Shown in pieces: positions 61,395 to 64,000 of a DNA stretch of 64,000 nt. Made by a program: the position numbers and the translations under genes. Source of the stretch: a virus; IMG/VR virus record IMGVR_UViG_3300020055_000005, positions 1 through 64,000 of that record; one strand, given 5' to 3'. The notes beneath the pieces are model-generated. The model was not told where the DNA came from, did no database searches, and was given only the letters and a program-made list of their open reading frames with translations. Numbering within the stretch: position 1 is the stretch's first letter; every line of letters begins with the position of its first letter.

Positions 61395-62011
61395 AAGCAG
61401 TTGTATTTGATTTAGATGGAGTGTTAATAGATTCTCTTCCTAATATGAAAATGGCATGGGGGATAGTGCAACTCCATCATAAGATTGACATACCATTTTC
61501 TGAATATGAGAAACAGATTGGTAAACCCTTCTTTGATATTCTAACTGCAATCGGTATCACTGAAAATCATAGAGAAATAAAGAACACTTATAATGAGGCA
61601 TCTCACATGACACTAGATGAGATAAAGATTTATCCTCATGCGATATCAACATTAAAAGAATTGAGAGATAGGAACTACAAGATTGCGATATGTACATCTA
61701 AAGACTATGACAGAGTGTTACATGTATTTGCATCTTTAATATTAGATGGTGAGAAATTTCCTAGATTTGATTTCATCTGCGCTCCTAAAGAGGAAATTAG
61801 AGGTAAACCAGCTCCTGATCAATTACTATATACCTTAGCACACTTAAACGTTGACCCTAAAGATGCATACTTCGTTGGAGATATGCAATCTGATAAAGAG
61901 TGTGCAGAACGTGCTAATGTAAAATTTATACATGCAAAATATGGATTCGGTGATTTAAAATGCGAACACTATCTAGACCAACTGTCGGACTTAACCAAGT
62001 TATTGGATTAA
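61391..62011 (+). CDS. HAD-family phosphatase
   Basis: A 206-residue haloacid dehalogenase-like phosphatase. Motif I is FDLDGVLIDS with D7 and D9, the lysine motif is RGKPAPDQ, and motif IV is FVGDMQSDKEC. A helical cap between residues 20 and 85 gives a subfamily I, phosphoglycolate-phosphatase-like fold. The frame is also open upstream to 61304, but the coupled ATG at 61391 starts directly at the conserved strand. Being beside kdsB it could dephosphorylate a sugar phosphate, possibly KDO-8-phosphate, though motif I differs from KdsC. Confidence 0.85.
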   Translation: MKAVVFDLDGVLIDSLPNMKMAWGIVQLHHKIDIPFSEYEKQIGKPFFDILTAIGITENHREIKNTYNEASHMTLDEIKIYPHAISTLKELRDRNYKIAICTSKDYDRVLHVFASLILDGEKFPRFDFICAPKEEIRGKPAPDQLLYTLAHLNVDPKDAYFVGDMQSDKECAERANVKFIHAKYGFGDLKCEHYLDQLSDLTKLLD

Positions 62012-62727
62012 TTCCTGCACGTTGGAACTCATCTCGTTTTGAGGGTAAACCCCTTGCAGAAATATGTGGTATACCTATGATTCATAGAGTATATAATCAA
62101 TGTCTTCAATGTGAATCGTTAGATAGAATAGTAGTCTTGACTGACGATGAACGAATCAATCAGTATTGTGCATCCAATGAAATTCCATGTGTTGTAATTG
62201 ATGAACCATGCGAGACAGGAACAGACCGTTGTGCGAAAGCGATTGAACTCTTAGATGGAGATTACTTTGTAAATATCCAAGGTGACGAACCCCTAATCGA
62301 CCCTTACACTATTGACACTTTGGTTAGAACATTTTTAGAAAATCCTGATCACTGGATGGCAGGAAATGCGTATGTAAAAATGCATGACGATTTAAAACTG
62401 CATGATAAGAATGTAGTTAAAGTTGTGTTCGATGTAACAGACAGTGCGTTGTTTTTTTCACGTTTACCTATCCCATATCCTAAAGGTGATATGGAACAAT
62501 ACTATCAACAGTTGGGTTTATACGTTTTTACACGTGAAAGTTTAGAACGATTCTCAGACTTAGAACGTCTTCCATTAGAAAGATCGGAAGAAATTGAAAT
62601 GTTGCGTTTTTTAGAACATGACTATAAGGTGAGAATGGTAGAAGTAACAGATGTGGGACTGTCCGTAGACACCCCTCACGATTTAAAGGAAGTAGAGAGA
62701 TACATTAATGATATACAATATAACTAA
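61960..62727 (+). CDS. kdsB: CMP-KDO synthetase (3-deoxy-manno-octulosonate cytidylyltransferase)
   Basis: KdsB activates KDO with CTP to CMP-KDO for lipopolysaccharide core synthesis. Nucleotide-binding PARWNSSRFEGKPLA is at residues 19-33; GTDRCA (87-92) and NIQGDEPLI (105-113) are diagnostic of the family. Its 255 residues match bacterial KdsB (about 250). The only ATG lies 52 bases inside the HAD gene. It may alter the host surface or supply sugar for virion glycosylation. No KDO synthase gene is present, so KDO would come from the host. Confidence 0.92.
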   Translation: MRTLSRPTVGLNQVIGLIPARWNSSRFEGKPLAEICGIPMIHRVYNQCLQCESLDRIVVLTDDERINQYCASNEIPCVVIDEPCETGTDRCAKAIELLDGDYFVNIQGDEPLIDPYTIDTLVRTFLENPDHWMAGNAYVKMHDDLKLHDKNVVKVVFDVTDSALFFSRLPIPYPKGDMEQYYQQLGLYVFTRESLERFSDLERLPLERSEEIEMLRFLEHDYKVRMVEVTDVGLSVDTPHDLKEVERYINDIQYN

Positions 62728-63544
62728 CCCTAATTATACAATTGATGAAGAGAATCTTGCAAGATTAAAAGAAGACTTTGAAAGAGTAAGTGAATATTCT
62801 AAACCAAAACTTGTAAGATTGAATGATGCATTTCATCATTACAATCTAGTAGATGCTGATCATCCAACATTACACTTTGCAAAAGGTCTATTAGAACATG
62901 GACACAGAGAACCCATACAAAAAGAAACGTTCATGGAAAAAATGAATGATCAAAAAGACAATGTGTTATTTCATGCAGTTAAGTGTATGTTTTTAATACA
63001 TGAAGAATTAATGAGAGGATTCTACTCACTTCCACAAGCTTATATAAATCATGACACTGGTAAATGGGTTGTACATCCAGGCTCGTTTCGTGTCAAAACA
63101 CTTGTTCATACAGGTAAATGGGAACAGAATTTTATTGTATGGGATGATAAAGATATTCTAGAAGAAGACCCCATTGATTTTGACACTTGGTGTGGACACT
63201 TCTTACATAATGCAGAGTTTGAAAGAGACCTTCATGTTGCAGTAGAACCTCAAAATCATAGAGGTAAAAAAAGTCCTATTATAGAATTTCATGTTGGTGA
63301 AGATAGAGAAATGATGTACGCTCTTGCTCACAAAGTACACAATCGATTTAAAGTGAAACCTTATCTAAAAGGAGAGTGTCATCCTGACTTAGAAATATAT
63401 TTTAGTGATGACCCCACTTCGAAGATACACGTTACGACTGCAGAGGGGTATGTTCTACAGGAACATGACCTAGTACACTTCCTAAATTTACATCCAACTA
63501 TTAGAGATTTTAACACTGATAGAGTATTCATTTCATCGAATTAA
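62708..63544 (+). CDS. Unknown protein sharing the HPGSxR domain with the glycosyltransferase
   Basis: A 278-residue protein overlapping kdsB by 20 bases. The segment FHAVKCMFLIHEELMRGFYSLPQAYINH...WVVHPGSFRVK (HPGSFR at 123-128), followed by an acidic EEDPIDFDTWCGHF, parallels residues 150-228 of the glycosyltransferase at 25281. It has no GT-A domain. The family is unknown. The KDO context suggests a link with sugar or surface chemistry. Confidence 0.7.
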   Translation: MIYNITNPNYTIDEENLARLKEDFERVSEYSKPKLVRLNDAFHHYNLVDADHPTLHFAKGLLEHGHREPIQKETFMEKMNDQKDNVLFHAVKCMFLIHEELMRGFYSLPQAYINHDTGKWVVHPGSFRVKTLVHTGKWEQNFIVWDDKDILEEDPIDFDTWCGHFLHNAEFERDLHVAVEPQNHRGKKSPIIEFHVGEDREMMYALAHKVHNRFKVKPYLKGECHPDLEIYFSDDPTSKIHVTTAEGYVLQEHDLVHFLNLHPTIRDFNTDRVFISSN

Positions 63545-63552
63545 TATAAATA
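63545..63552 (+). promoter_or_regulatory. Late promoter 7 bases before the gp2-like gene
   Basis: A perfect TATAAATA on the plus strand overlapping the end of the previous stop region, with 7 bases before the ATG at 63560. Confidence 0.65.
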
Positions 63553-63559
63553 ATAGACG

Positions 63560-64000
63560 ATGGCAGGTCTATTTGAACAATTTGATGAACTTTTACCAGC
63601 AGAGATAGAAGAAAAATCTGCAGAAAGTATCGATTGGTTCAGAAAGAATCTCAGAACAATAAGATTAAGAGTTGATGAAGTGTCACGTTCACAAGGTGTC
63701 ACTGTTCAACCGTCTGAGATGAAGACAGGAGAGATGTTCTTATACTTGTATGATGCAAAACATAAAGAAACACTTCCATGGTACGACAAGTTTCCGTGCA
63801 TGATTCTCTTAGAGAAGAATGCAAAGGGTTTTATGGGACTTAATCTACACTACATTGCACCTAGATTTCGTGCAAAGTTGTTAGATGAATTATACAAGAT
63901 TAGTACAGACGAAGAACTAGAAGAACGAACTAGATTCAGAATAACATACGAACTATTGAAGAAGATTACAGATTTAAAGTATGGTATTCCTTGTGTTAAG
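63560..64000 (+). CDS. Probable DNA end protector gp2-like protein, N-terminal part
   Basis: 147 codons are visible and the frame is open at the right edge. The protein starts MAGLFEQFDELLPAEIEEKSAESIDWFRKNL and contains KTGEMFLYLYDAKHKETLPWYDKFPCMILLEKNAKGFMGLNLHYIAPRFRAKLLDELY, a pattern I associate with T4-like end-protector or similar phage proteins. Position next to gp4 matches gene 2 in T4. The family name is from memory and should be treated as tentative. A late promoter ends 7 bases before the ATG. Confidence 0.55.
   Translation, partial: MAGLFEQFDELLPAEIEEKSAESIDWFRKNLRTIRLRVDEVSRSQGVTVQPSEMKTGEMFLYLYDAKHKETLPWYDKFPCMILLEKNAKGFMGLNLHYIAPRFRAKLLDELYKISTDEELEERTRFRITYELLKKITDLKYGIPCVK

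Noticed and set aside
61391-62011. Naming the HAD protein KdsC
   Set aside because: Motif I (FDLDGVLIDS) and the helical cap fit phosphoglycolate-phosphatase-like HADs; KdsC lacks such a cap. Only the neighbour kdsB suggests KDO chemistry.

Overview
The window is part of the genome of an AT-rich, T4-like marine myovirus. The gene set matches T4-type phages of marine bacteria (cyanophage and pelagiphage relatives): recombination endonuclease gp46/gp47, late sigma factor gp55, UvsW, UvsY, capsid and neck genes gp23-22-21-20-19-18-17-16-15-14-13, and baseplate genes gp8, gp7-like, gp6, gp25, gp5, gp27-like, gp53, gp48 and gp4. No photosynthesis gene, tRNA, integrase, IS element or CRISPR array is visible. 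The host cannot be named from the sequence. An IscU/IscA pair and CMP-KDO synthetase suggest a Gram-negative host. Coding is nearly continuous and no gap reaches 300 bases. Everything from 1 to 60904 is on the minus strand; 60948 to 64000 is on the plus strand.

Layout: 1-3532 has a truncated unknown gene, gp46, gp47 and gp55. 3571-5357 is an accessory island: IscA, IscU, a secreted EF-hand protein and very small membrane proteins. 5357-9267 holds an unknown gene, UvsW, a 2OG-Fe(II) oxygenase, UvsY, a tail-tube-like protein and a small unknown. 9355-22063 is the head, tail and neck block in T4-like order. 22110-28906 is an accessory block: two further 2OG-Fe(II) oxygenases, a DUF6065-like protein, a glycosyltransferase with an extra N-terminal domain, and two proline-rich repeat proteins, one ending in a Hint (intein-like) domain. 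28941-45627 is a fibre and adhesin region of modular proteins, two more proline-rich repeat proteins and a 2363-residue giant. 45678-60904 is the baseplate block. 60948-64000 carries gp4, a HAD phosphatase, KdsB, an unknown protein sharing a domain with the glycosyltransferase, and a truncated gp2-like gene.

Transcription of most genes appears to be late: T4-type late elements (TATAAATA or CATAAATA) stand before many transcription units, consistent with the gp55 gene. In at least five cases the element ends exactly 5 bases before the ATG, which predicts leaderless mRNAs. Hairpin terminators separate some units.

The most unusual content is a possible virion-protein maturation system. Proline-rich (N/Q/R)xP repeat proteins are encoded directly beside 2OG-Fe(II) oxygenases and a glycosyltransferase, and one repeat protein carries a self-cleaving-type Hint domain. 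This functional link is inference from gene order and sequence composition. The IscU/IscA scaffold and carrier pair is the second notable accessory feature.
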